The translations under genes were made by a program, and so were the position numbers. From NCBI RefSeq assembly GCF_000336575.1, contig NZ_AOPO01000002.1:541367-605366 (forward strand): 64,000 nt of DNA. Reading direction: 5' to 3'. This document shows, one piece after another, positions 48,843 through 56,584 of this stretch. How positions within the stretch are numbered: the first letter of the stretch is position 1; every line of letters starts with the position of its first letter. The notes under the pieces are model-generated. The model did no database searches, was not told the origin of the DNA, and saw only the letters and a list, made by a program, of their open reading frames with translations. Source of the stretch: Vreelandella titanicae BH1 (GTDB taxonomy: Bacteria > Pseudomonadota > Gammaproteobacteria > Pseudomonadales > Halomonadaceae).

Positions 48843-50366
48843 ATGTCACGGTTAATGTTCTATATTATTGTCGGCCTGTTGCTAGTCGCGGGCGTAGCGA
48901 CCAGCGTGCACCGCCATGTGCAGTTTGAAATTCCATGGTTGCCTGGTGAACAGCGCCAAGTGTGGGAGATTGAGGCTGGCATTACCTTTAATGCTCAGGA
49001 CGGCCCCGTCCAGGTCGACTTGGCGTTGCCTTCCCATCAGGCAGGCTACCGTGTACTGACTGAAAACACCGCATCATCAGGGTATGGGCTTGCTTATCAG
49101 GCGGATGATTTAGGCCGCACCGCCCGCTGGACTATTCGTGAAGCAGTGGGTAGCCAAACATTATACTACTCGGTTCAGATGCTGGTATCTCAAGATGCTC
49201 GCTCGCCGGTGCAGACACCCCCTGAAATCCCCGTCACAACGCCTTGGGAAAGCCCCTATGACACTGCGGCTAATCAGCTTATCGAACAAGCCTGGGCGCG
49301 CAGTGCCAATAACGCCACCTTCGCCCGTGAGTTAATACGTGATATTAACGGCGAGCGTCAATCTGAAAATGCCCGTCTGCTGCTGACGCAAGAGAATCCG
49401 GCGGCCTTGGTGGTGCGGTTGCTAAACCAGGCAGGCGTATTAGCGCGTGAAGTGAGCGGCCTGCTTCTGGAAGATGGTCGTCGTCGCCAAACGCTTAGCA
49501 GTTGGATTCAGGTGTTTAACGAGTCAGGTGAAGAATGGTCAATTTTCCATCCACTGACGGGTGAGCAAGGTAAGCCTGACAATCTGCTGCTATGGGAAAC
49601 CGGTGGTCGAGCGGTATTAGAAGTTCAGGGCGGCACCAACTCACGGGTTTCTTTCTCAATGATGACCCATGACCAGCCTGCTTCGGCGGCGGTGCGCAAC
49701 CACTACTCTGAAGATACGCTACTGAATTTCTCCATTCACAGCCTGCCACTGGAGGAGCAAGCGCTATTCCAAACTATCTTGCTGATTCCCATTGGTGCGT
49801 TAATGGTGGTGTTTTTGCGTGTGCTGGTGGGCATCAAAACGTCCGGTACCTTTATGCCGGTGCTGATCGCCCTCGCCTTCATTCAAACCACCCTTCCTAC
49901 GGGTTTGATTGGCTTCCTGCTTATCGTTGCCGTCGGTCTGATTATTCGTAACTATCTCTCCTACTTGAATTTATTACTGGTGGCCAGGGTCTCGGCGGTG
50001 ATCATAACGGTGATTGCGATTATCTCGATCTTCACCGTATTGGCCTACCGCATGGGGCTCAGTGCTGGCTTAACGATCACCTTCTTCCCGATGATCATCC
50101 TGGCCTGGACCATCGAGCGGATGTCGATACTTTGGGAAGAGGAAGGCCCTAAGCAGGTGCTAATCCAAGGCGGCGGCAGTTTGATCACGGCTATCCTTGC
50201 CTACCTGGCGATGAATAACCCCTGGGTACGTCATATCACCTTCAACTTCCTGGGTGTTCAGTTGATATTGATGGCGTTGATCTTGCTGCTGGGCAATTAC
50301 ACCGGCTACCGTTTATTGGAGCTGCGCCGCTTCAAACCAATCACTGACGATGAGAAGCCCTCATGA
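48843..50366 (+). CDS. Inactive transglutaminase fused to seven membrane helices
   Basis: A 507-residue membrane protein. One N-terminal anchor (about 5-22) leads to a periplasmic region of about 280 residues holding a transglutaminase-like domain, and then about seven membrane helices (about 310-495, LLIPIGALMVVFLRVLVG onwards). The transglutaminase core does not show a clear Cys-His-Asp triad: the region TFARELIRDINGERQSENARLLL and LVVRLLNQAGVLAREVSG has no cysteine, which agrees with the family's description as inactive. It overlaps the ATP-grasp gene by four bases (ATGA). The NCBI-style name RloB, linked to osmotic stress, may apply; this is from memory and unverified. Confidence 0.83.
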   Translation: MSRLMFYIIVGLLLVAGVATSVHRHVQFEIPWLPGEQRQVWEIEAGITFNAQDGPVQVDLALPSHQAGYRVLTENTASSGYGLAYQADDLGRTARWTIREAVGSQTLYYSVQMLVSQDARSPVQTPPEIPVTTPWESPYDTAANQLIEQAWARSANNATFARELIRDINGERQSENARLLLTQENPAALVVRLLNQAGVLAREVSGLLLEDGRRRQTLSSWIQVFNESGEEWSIFHPLTGEQGKPDNLLLWETGGRAVLEVQGGTNSRVSFSMMTHDQPASAAVRNHYSEDTLLNFSIHSLPLEEQALFQTILLIPIGALMVVFLRVLVGIKTSGTFMPVLIALAFIQTTLPTGLIGFLLIVAVGLIIRNYLSYLNLLLVARVSAVIITVIAIISIFTVLAYRMGLSAGLTITFFPMIILAWTIERMSILWEEEGPKQVLIQGGGSLITAILAYLAMNNPWVRHITFNFLGVQLILMALILLLGNYTGYRLLELRRFKPITDDEKPS

Positions 50367-51376
50367 GTTGGCTGAAGAATTGGACGTGGCCCACGCGCTT
50401 GCGGGATAAAGGTATTATCGGCATGAATCGGCGTAATATTCGCTACATTGGCCGATATAATAGCCGCCGTCTCTATCCCCTTGTCGATGACAAGCTTAAA
50501 ACCAAACTACTGGCTCAGCAGTATGGGATTACCACGCCCGAGCTGATTGGCACCGTAACAACCCAATTTGGCGTTAAGCATATTGGCGCCATGCTCACGG
50601 GGCACGCGGGCTTCGTCATCAAGCCTGCTAAGGGAAGCGGCGGTAAGGGCATCCTGGTGATTGAAAAGGTCGAAGATAACGCCTTTATCAAGCCTAGTGG
50701 TACCACGCTCTCTCTTACCGACGTTGAGCGACATGTGTCGAATATTCTGTCAGGGCTCTACTCATTGGGCGGCTCGCCTGATGTGGCGGTGATTGAAACA
50801 CTGATTAATTTCGATGAAAGCCTGATGGATTACACCTATGAAGGTGTTCCTGATATCCGGGTTATCGTCTTCAAGGGTTACCCGGTGATGGCCATGATGC
50901 GCCTTTCCACCGCAGCATCCGACGGCAAAGCAAACCTGCACCAAGGGGCGGTAGGCGTTGGATTGAACATCGCTACCGGGGCTGCCCTGCGCGCCGTTCA
51001 GTTTGACCGCCCTTGCTTTAGTCATCCGGACACGGGGCACGATCTGGCAAGTTTGGTCGTTCCCCAGTGGGAAACGCTGCTTAACTTAGCGGCGGGTTGT
51101 TATGAAATGACCGGTCTAGGTTACCTGGGTACTGATATGGTGCTGGATCGTAAATACGGGCCGATGCTGCTTGAGCTCAACGCCAGGCCTGGCTTGGCTA
51201 TTCAAATGACCAATGGTGAAGGTTTGCGCCGTCGCCTCGATCTGATTGAACGTCAACCCGATGGCGTGCCCGCTAAACAACGGGTAGCTTTTGCCCAGCA
51301 CCATTTTGCGCGACAAAGTGAGCTGGTAGACAGCGAATCGGTAGAAAGCTCTGACACCGCTTCCACCGGCGCGTAG
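50363..51376 (+). CDS. RimK-like ATP-grasp ligase (alpha-L-glutamate ligase-like)
   Basis: A 337-residue ATP-grasp enzyme. The nucleotide-binding loop is KPAKGSGGKGI and the metal-binding segment is LLELNARPGL. Members of the RimK group add glutamate or other amino acids to a peptide or small-molecule carboxylate; the acceptor here is not known. The start overlaps the transglutaminase-7TM stop, so the two are translated together. Together the three genes look like a pathway that makes, exports or senses, and cuts a peptide-like product across the inner membrane. Confidence 0.85.
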   Translation: MSWLKNWTWPTRLRDKGIIGMNRRNIRYIGRYNSRRLYPLVDDKLKTKLLAQQYGITTPELIGTVTTQFGVKHIGAMLTGHAGFVIKPAKGSGGKGILVIEKVEDNAFIKPSGTTLSLTDVERHVSNILSGLYSLGGSPDVAVIETLINFDESLMDYTYEGVPDIRVIVFKGYPVMAMMRLSTAASDGKANLHQGAVGVGLNIATGAALRAVQFDRPCFSHPDTGHDLASLVVPQWETLLNLAAGCYEMTGLGYLGTDMVLDRKYGPMLLELNARPGLAIQMTNGEGLRRRLDLIERQPDGVPAKQRVAFAQHHFARQSELVDSESVESSDTASTGA

Positions 51377-51420
51377 ACTACTAACGAGAGCCTAGGCTAA
51401 CAACGTTCAACGAGTTGCCC

Positions 51421-51867
51421 ATGACCCAAGCGAGTACACTACTACAGCAGGCGGAGTCTCAGTGCCATATCCGCGGCGTCCGCTTCACCCCTATTCGCCG
51501 ACGCGTGCTGGAGATGATCGCCGAAAATGGCGGCGGGCTAAAAGCCTATGACCTGCTCGATAAGCTCTCTACTGAGCATGCGGCTGCCCGCCCCCCGACG
51601 GTTTATCGGGCGCTTGAGTTCTTGATTGATCAAGGCTTGGTGCATCGCATTGAGTCACAGAACTCCTACGTGGCCTGCGCTTGCCCAGAGCATGCGCATG
51701 GTTTTCAACTACTGATTTGCCGTCACTGCGGCTATGTCGAAGAGCTGCACTTGGACGAGATAAGCGATCAACTGGCGGCGCTGGCAAAACGCCAGGGCTT
51801 TAACGTTGAGCGCCAAACCATTGAGCTTCAAGGGCTTTGTCAGGACTGCCGAACAGTTAGCGAGTAA
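51421..51867 (+). CDS. zur: Zinc uptake regulator Zur (Fur family)
   Basis: A 148-residue Fur-family repressor. The winged helix (TPIRRRVLEMIAENGGGLKAYDLLDKL, in two parts; then TVYRALEFLIDQGLVHRIES) precedes a metal-binding half with cysteine pairs CRHCG and CQDCR and with the Zur-like CACPEHAHGFQ segment. Zur normally represses zinc import by binding upstream of znuABC; no znu genes are in this window. hisI starts four bases after the stop, an unusual partner. Confidence 0.88.
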   Translation: MTQASTLLQQAESQCHIRGVRFTPIRRRVLEMIAENGGGLKAYDLLDKLSTEHAAARPPTVYRALEFLIDQGLVHRIESQNSYVACACPEHAHGFQLLICRHCGYVEELHLDEISDQLAALAKRQGFNVERQTIELQGLCQDCRTVSE

Positions 51868-51871
51868 ATTT

Positions 51872-52342
51872 ATGTCCCGTTTTGATCACGTCGCGCCGGA
51901 TGCTCTGTTTAAGCAACTCGAGCGTGCTGCCCCAGAAGATAGTCTTCCCGCTGTGGCCACTTTGCTAGCCGCGGCGCGTTTTAATGCTGATGGTTTGATC
52001 CCTGCCATTGCTCAGCAGCACGATACTAACGAAGTGTTGATGATGGCCTGGATGAACCGTGAGGCGCTGGAAGAGACGTTAACCACCCAGCGTGTTTGCT
52101 ACTATTCGCGCTCGCGGGGAAAACTGTGGCGCAAGGGTGAGTCATCGGGCCAGCAGCAGCAGCTTGTTTCTGCTGCGTTGGATTGCGATGGTGATACGCT
52201 GTTGTTGCAAGTTGAACAAACAGGGCCTGCTTGCCACACCGGGCGGCGCAGCTGTTTCTATATTGCCGTGGATGGAGAGCAGGCCTCAATTACCAGCAAT
52301 CCGCTGATTGATCCTGACGACCTGTACGGCAAAAAAACCTAG
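51872..52342 (+). CDS. hisI: Phosphoribosyl-AMP cyclohydrolase
   Basis: A 156-residue HisI enzyme of histidine synthesis, opening the purine ring of PR-AMP. The motifs [28 protein letters not shown] and [27 protein letters not shown] are complete and include the zinc and magnesium ligands. About 30 extra residues precede the core domain. ATG at 51872 follows closely on zur; a longer in-frame start would overlap zur heavily. It is separate from other his genes. The enzyme needs zinc, which may explain the link to zur, but that is inference. Confidence 0.93.
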   Translation: MSRFDHVAPDALFKQLERAAPEDSLPAVATLLAAARFNADGLIPAIAQQHDTNEVLMMAWMNREALEETLTTQRVCYYSRSRGKLWRKGESSGQQQQLVSAALDCDGDTLLLQVEQTGPACHTGRRSCFYIAVDGEQASITSNPLIDPDDLYGKKT

Positions 52343-52350
52343 TTCTGCCT

Positions 52351-52692
52351 ATGCAAGCTATGACTCGGTTAATATCAGCCCTGCGCTCAGGCCCGCGTTG
52401 GGTATTGATGAAGGTGATGATTGGCTGCGTTAGAGTCTATCAATATACGCTCAGCCCCCTTTTAGGCCCGCGCTGCCGCTTCTGGCCGAGCTGTTCGTCC
52501 TACACGATTGAAGCGATTCAGGTGCATGGGCCCATCAAGGGCGGCTGGATGGCCGTTAAGCGGATCGTTAAGTGCCACCCGGGCAATCCTGGCGGTATGG
52601 ATCCGGTGCCCGGTGGCCGCAGCGAACAGCTTTGCCGCGAGGATGACGAAAAGGGATCGCCGCTCTCTTGCTGTGACCATCACCCTCGCTAG
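52351..52692 (+). CDS. yidD: Membrane protein insertion efficiency factor YidD
   Basis: A 113-residue protein with the YidD signature: [25 protein letters not shown], then [18 protein letters not shown]. YidD assists YidC-mediated insertion of membrane proteins. It usually lies between rnpA and yidC; here it is instead after hisI (eight-base gap). The C-terminal tail holds an extra cysteine cluster (LSCCDHH). A second ATG nine bases in is an alternative start. Confidence 0.92.
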   Translation: MQAMTRLISALRSGPRWVLMKVMIGCVRVYQYTLSPLLGPRCRFWPSCSSYTIEAIQVHGPIKGGWMAVKRIVKCHPGNPGGMDPVPGGRSEQLCREDDEKGSPLSCCDHHPR

Positions 52693-52701
52693 CTTGTTTT
52701 C

Positions 52702-53118
52702 TTACTTCTGCTGCGCTACCGCGTAGATCTTCTCCAGCATGGCATGCAGGCCGTTGCTGCGCGTAGGCGAAAGGTGCTTATCCAATCCCAGATCCGCTAA
52801 AAAGTGTGGCTCGGTAGCACGAATCTCAGCGGCGGTGCGTTCGCTGTAAATGCGCAGCAATACGGCAATCAGGCCGGATACGATGGCGGCATCGGAGGTC
52901 GCTTTGAACACCAGCTTATCGCCCTCCTCCTCATGGCGCATCCACACGTTTGACTGGCAGCCCTGTATCTTAAACTCTTCTAGCTTCCACTCTTCTGGGA
53001 AGTCAGGCAGTTGCTTACCCATATCGATAATGTACTGGTAGCGATCCATCCAGTTATCGAATATCTCGAAATCTTCGATTAGCTCTTGCTGGGCCTGTTC
53101 GGCGCCGGAAGTGCTCAT
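52702..53118 (-). CDS. SufE family sulfur acceptor protein
   Basis: A 138-residue SufE-like protein. The sulfur-accepting cysteine is C54 in IQGCQSNVW. It takes persulfide from a SufS/CsdA-type desulfurase. AAGGAA precedes ATG 53118; the frame is open further upstream to 53196 but without family match. It is convergent with yidD. No desulfurase is adjacent, but the Fe-S carrier gene nfuA is 2.5 kb away beyond the integrase module. Whether it is SufE or CsdE cannot be decided from this. Confidence 0.92.
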   Translation of the reverse strand: MSTSGAEQAQQELIEDFEIFDNWMDRYQYIIDMGKQLPDFPEEWKLEEFKIQGCQSNVWMRHEEEGDKLVFKATSDAAIVSGLIAVLLRIYSERTAAEIRATEPHFLADLGLDKHLSPTRSNGLHAMLEKIYAVAQQK

Positions 53119-53179
53119 GCTATTTCCTTCTCTATTGGAATTGGCTGAATATTGGCGACTGACATTTTGCGTCATAGGG

Positions 53180-54370
53180 TTACTCATTGTGGCCATTATA
53201 ACGGCTCGAAGGTGTCTTGAGGGAGGTTGTGTCGGAAACAGTCAATCGATGTCGCTGCTGTTCAAGATGCCACTCGTTGTCTTCGCTATGGAGATAGCGT
53301 GAGGTGGTGTCGAGGCGTGCGTGTCGGGCGCTTTCGGCCAGATGACGCAGGCTAATACCCGATTGAGCCTGATGGGTGATCGATGTGTGCCGTAACCAGT
53401 GCGGCGTTGCCAGGTTAAGCGCGGTCACATGTTCCGATGCTCCGTTAATATCTCCAAGTGCTTGTGCCGCCTGCTGAAACGTTGCGCGAATAAGCCGATA
53501 AAGCTGGTTATGGCCCAGGCCACGCTGTCCATCCAGAGCGCGAAGCACCGGTGCTTCAGCTTCAAACTGCTCAGGGTATTCAGGCAATCCCAGCGTATGG
53601 CGCCACTGGCGCAAACAATCAAGCATATCGTCAGGCAACGGAATGCGCGCCATCTTGTTTCCCTTGCCCACCACATGCCACCACCAGCGCCCTTCGCTGC
53701 GCTGGAAATCCCCCATACGTGCATCGGCCATCTCGCTGATGCGCGGTGCCAGCAAATAGGCAAAGCCAAAGATAAAGCGCCGTCGTGAATGTTCAAAACG
53801 GGCACGACTGCCCTCCCCAGCCTCTAACGGGCTATTCAGCCACTCCCACAGCCACGCCCACAAATCACTTTCCAAATAGCGCTCAACACGCGGCGTTTGA
53901 TTATTCAGGCGCCGCGATTTATCGCGCATCAAGCGAAACGGATTGTGGTGAACCCAGCCTGCTTCTACCAGCCAGGCAAACATCCCTTGCAGTATCACCA
54001 GGCTTTGGCGTCGGCTGGCGGGCGATAAACCGCCACGAAATGGCCGCCACGACGGGTGCGCGCGGGGTTTGGAGGGCCCTACCCATTGCTCGCTTGGCTG
54101 TGGGTCGGCGAGAAAGGCTTCAAAGCGGCGCAGGTTTTCGCGGTTGATATCGGCCAGCGTGTGCCCTTGGCTGGTGAGCCAGAGCAGCAGCCGCTCCGCT
54201 TCGCGACGGTACGCTTTCAAGGTTTGTGGGCTATCCACGTACTCTTCAAGCCATGCTGTCACTGCCTGGGCATCGTTTTGGGCGCTAATACGTCCGCCAT
54301 TTGGCGAATCTTTCAATATCTGTAGTTGACCAGTGGGTGTAATAACCTCGTTCGCCATGCCCGTCGCCAC
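53180..54370 (-). CDS. Tyrosine recombinase (site-specific integrase)
   Basis: A 396-residue phage-integrase family protein. An N-terminal SAM-like core-binding domain (about 25-170) precedes a catalytic domain with all signature residues: R210 in APRISEMADAR, H324-x-x-R327 in PHWLRH, H350 and the nucleophile Y359 in TTSRYLH. The catalytic set is intact, so the enzyme may be active. The start is GTG at 54370 or ATG at 54358; neither has a clear advantage. It is divergent from the KfrA-like gene across 203 AT-rich bases with two inverted repeats, and ends 62 bases upstream of sufE. XerC/D of the dif system are shorter (about 300 residues), so this is a different recombinase. Confidence 0.88.
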   Translation of the reverse strand: MATGMANEVITPTGQLQILKDSPNGGRISAQNDAQAVTAWLEEYVDSPQTLKAYRREAERLLLWLTSQGHTLADINRENLRRFEAFLADPQPSEQWVGPSKPRAHPSWRPFRGGLSPASRRQSLVILQGMFAWLVEAGWVHHNPFRLMRDKSRRLNNQTPRVERYLESDLWAWLWEWLNSPLEAGEGSRARFEHSRRRFIFGFAYLLAPRISEMADARMGDFQRSEGRWWWHVVGKGNKMARIPLPDDMLDCLRQWRHTLGLPEYPEQFEAEAPVLRALDGQRGLGHNQLYRLIRATFQQAAQALGDINGASEHVTALNLATPHWLRHTSITHQAQSGISLRHLAESARHARLDTTSRYLHSEDNEWHLEQQRHRLTVSDTTSLKTPSSRYNGHNE

Positions 54371-54428
54371 TCTCTTCTTTTTAGCCGATGTTTATATTAT
54401 CTGGCCTTAAGTGTGCTCCTGTAGCCCT

Positions 54429-54464
54429 ATAAATTCAAGATAATACGAGTAATCTTGAATTTAT
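54429..54464. repeat. Perfect inverted repeat 1 (13-bp arms, 10-bp spacer), possible operator
   Basis: ATAAATTCAAGAT (54429-54441) and ATCTTGAATTTAT (54452-54464) are exact reverse complements separated by 10 bases. The right arm contains TTGAAT, a possible -35 element. It is shared between the divergent integrase and KfrA-like genes. Confidence 0.75.
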
Positions 54465-54482
54465 GCACATTATCATAAATAA

Positions 54483-54508
54483 AATTACGTATTACATAAT
54501 ACGTAATT
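54483..54508. repeat. Perfect inverted repeat 2 (12-bp arms, 2-bp spacer), possible operator
   Basis: AATTACGTATTA (54483-54494) and TAATACGTAATT (54497-54508) are exact reverse complements separated by CA. It lies 66 bases before the KfrA-like start codon, where an autoregulatory site would be expected. Confidence 0.75.
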
Positions 54509-54573
54509 GTTGCCTTTTATACGACAAGTCCCGACAATGGTGGTTACAGAAGCTCTCAAGGAAGGATCATTTC

Positions 54574-55614
54574 ATGGCCCGCAACGGCATTCAGTACAGC
54601 GATGTTCAACAAGCCATTGATGCCCTGTTGGCCCGGGGCGACACGCCCAGCGTGCAGCGTATTCGCGATGTGCTGGGCACCGGCAGCTTCACGACGATTA
54701 GTGATCACTTCCGCTTGTGGCGCAGTGAGCGGGAGCAAAATCGCGACGTGCCGCCGCCCAAGGGTGTGCCGGAAGTCGTGGTGACCATGGCCAGCGAGTT
54801 ATGGCGCGAGGCCCAGGAGGTAGCGAATCAAACGCTGCTTCACTATCGCGAAGATGCCAATCGCCAGGTTGCAGATGCACATCAGCTCGCAGAAGATGCA
54901 AAACAGCAGGCCGCTAACGCCGAGCAACGCGAAAGCGCCCTCGCAGAGCACTTGCGTCATATGGAGCAGCGCATGGAGGCGTTAAACCGGGAATTGGCCG
55001 CTAGCCAAACCAGCGAACATCACTGGCATCAAAAAGCTGAAACAGCGCAAGAAGAAGTAACTCAACTGAAGCAGGTACAGCAGCAGCTAGAGAACCAGGC
55101 AGATGCACAGCGCGATGCGCATAGCAATGCCCTCAGCGAGCAGCAGGTAGCGTGGGAGCAGCGTTTAGCACAAGAGGAGCAGCGCCATGAGGCGGCCGAA
55201 GGAAGGCTGATGGCGATGCTGGATAGCGCTCAGCAGACGCGTGCCCAGGAAGAGAAGACTTTCCATAAACGTCTGCAGCACTCTGAGCAGCGCATTGAGA
55301 CATTGAGTCAGGAGCTAAAGACAAAGCAGCAGGCCCTGCATCAACTACAGCTGGAAGCCAGTGAGCGCGAGCAACAGCTAAGCGAGCAGAAGCTGAAAAT
55401 GACGGCATTGGAGAAGCAAGAGAAAGCGCTGACCCAGCAGCTAGATGAGGCCAAAGCCGCGCTAAACAGCCAATCTCAACAGCATGCCGAGCGCGAAGCT
55501 GCGCTACAGCAAGCGTGGCAAGAGAAGCTTTGGAGCCGTATGGAAGCGCTGCAAACACAGCTAACGGCGCTCCCCGATGCGCTTTCAAAACAGAGCAGTG
55601 AGCCAGGCCAGTAG
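54574..55614 (+). CDS. KfrA-like DNA-binding coiled-coil protein
   Basis: A 346-residue protein. Residues 1-60 form the KfrA N-terminal DNA-binding domain (YSDVQQAIDALLARGD, VQRIRDVLGTGSFTTISDHFRLWR). From about 85 to 335 it is an almost unbroken coiled coil rich in Gln, Glu, Ala, Arg and Leu. Plasmid KfrA proteins are autoregulated by binding inverted repeats at their promoter and have roles in plasmid stability. Here it is chromosomal, next to an integrase. Two ribosome-binding-like sequences (AAGGAAGGA) precede the ATG at 54574; the longer frame from 54463 runs through the AT-rich operator region and was rejected. A terminator follows. Confidence 0.85.
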   Translation: MARNGIQYSDVQQAIDALLARGDTPSVQRIRDVLGTGSFTTISDHFRLWRSEREQNRDVPPPKGVPEVVVTMASELWREAQEVANQTLLHYREDANRQVADAHQLAEDAKQQAANAEQRESALAEHLRHMEQRMEALNRELAASQTSEHHWHQKAETAQEEVTQLKQVQQQLENQADAQRDAHSNALSEQQVAWEQRLAQEEQRHEAAEGRLMAMLDSAQQTRAQEEKTFHKRLQHSEQRIETLSQELKTKQQALHQLQLEASEREQQLSEQKLKMTALEKQEKALTQQLDEAKAALNSQSQQHAEREAALQQAWQEKLWSRMEALQTQLTALPDALSKQSSEPGQ

Positions 55615-55617
55615 ACG

Positions 55618-55650
55618 TAAAAAAGCCCAGCGATTCAAGCTGGGCTTTTG
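55618..55650. terminator. Bidirectional terminator between the KfrA-like gene and nfuA
   Basis: AAAAGCCCAGC (55621-55631) pairs with GCTGGGCTTTT (55639-55649) around GATTCAA. Runs of A before and T after make it work for both convergent genes. Confidence 0.9.
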
Positions 55651-55668
55651 AGCCATACTATCGCTTAT

Positions 55669-56292
55669 TTAGCGGTAGTAGGCGTTGGTGGTATCACTGT
55701 GATCGGTAACGTCGCGAATACCGGCAAGCTCTGGAATGCGCTCCATCAGGGTTTTCTCAACGCCATCTTTCAGGGTTAAGTCAACCGCAGCACAACCCTG
55801 GCAGCCGCCGCCAAAGGCCAACACCGCGTACTGTTGTTCGGTGAGTTCCACCAGCTTGATTTCGCCACCGTGGGCCGCCAGCCCAGGATTGATCTCGCTG
55901 TAAAGCACATAATTGATACGGTCTTCCAGCGGGCTATCCGCATTTACCTTGGGCATCTTGGCGTTGGGCGCTTTGATAGTTAGCTGGCCACCCATGCGGT
56001 CGGCGTTGAAATCCACCACCGCCTCTTCCAAAAACGCTAAGCTGTTTTTATCGAGAAAGACGTTGATTTTCTCGAGCTCAAGCAGAACGTCGGTGGGTTC
56101 TTCTTCGCCAGGACGACAGTAAGCCAGGCAGGTTTCCGCGTAGGGTGTGCCCGGCTGGGTAATGAAAATGCGTACGGCAATACCTTCAACGTTCTGCTTT
56201 TCCAGCAGCTCTGCCAAGTATTCTTGCGCACTGTTTGTAATATCAATACCTTGGGTATCGACATTGGTGTCTTTTTCGCTAGTCGTGGTCAT
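55669..56292 (-). CDS. nfuA: Fe-S biogenesis protein NfuA
   Basis: A 207-residue iron-sulfur carrier. The N-terminal half is a degenerate A-type domain ([22 protein letters not shown] in two parts) lacking its cysteines, and the C-terminal Nfu domain carries C164 and C167 in [11 protein letters not shown], which bind a cluster across a dimer. It delivers 4Fe-4S clusters, probably to enzymes such as the class I fumarase and the siroheme reductase in this window. GGAGGAAG lies before the ATG; an in-frame upstream start (56334) has no family match. Confidence 0.95.
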   Translation of the reverse strand: MTTTSEKDTNVDTQGIDITNSAQEYLAELLEKQNVEGIAVRIFITQPGTPYAETCLAYCRPGEEEPTDVLLELEKINVFLDKNSLAFLEEAVVDFNADRMGGQLTIKAPNAKMPKVNADSPLEDRINYVLYSEINPGLAAHGGEIKLVELTEQQYAVLAFGGGCQGCAAVDLTLKDGVEKTLMERIPELAGIRDVTDHSDTTNAYYR

Positions 56293-56584
56293 GAGGGCTG
56301 TCTTCCTCCCGTGGTAGTGGCGGCGCCACTTCACATGTCATTTGTGTCTATGGTAAGCAAAACAGCGCGCTGACACAATCCCGACTGTTTTAGTCGGCTA
56401 TTTTAAACAGCTCTTTTTACGAGCGACTATTAATTATCTTTCCTTATCTTGCGTATAGCCTCCGTAGGGGCGCCTTTTGCCATCCCTTTTGTTATCATTA
56501 TGCGCCTTATAACGACAGATGCTGCTTTTCCGACGATAACAACATCCCCTTTGACGACTGTGACGCTGGAGAACTCCCCCTGCC
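56293..56584. other. Divergent intergenic region nfuA-metH
   Basis: These 292 bases hold the promoters of nfuA and metH. No cobalamin riboswitch core was recognised, nor a clear regulator site. A small imperfect inverted repeat (CTGTTT...AAACAG) lies at about 56384-56409. GGAGAACTC upstream of metH could be its ribosome-binding site, at a rather long distance. Confidence 0.5.

Noticed and set aside
53119..55668. Direct-repeat attachment sites flanking the integrase/KfrA pair
   Set aside because: No duplicated stretch was found by eye at the two ends, and no tRNA gene is present at either side.
56293..56584. A cobalamin riboswitch before metH
   Set aside because: The conserved B12-box type core was not seen, and the region is short for a full riboswitch plus promoter.
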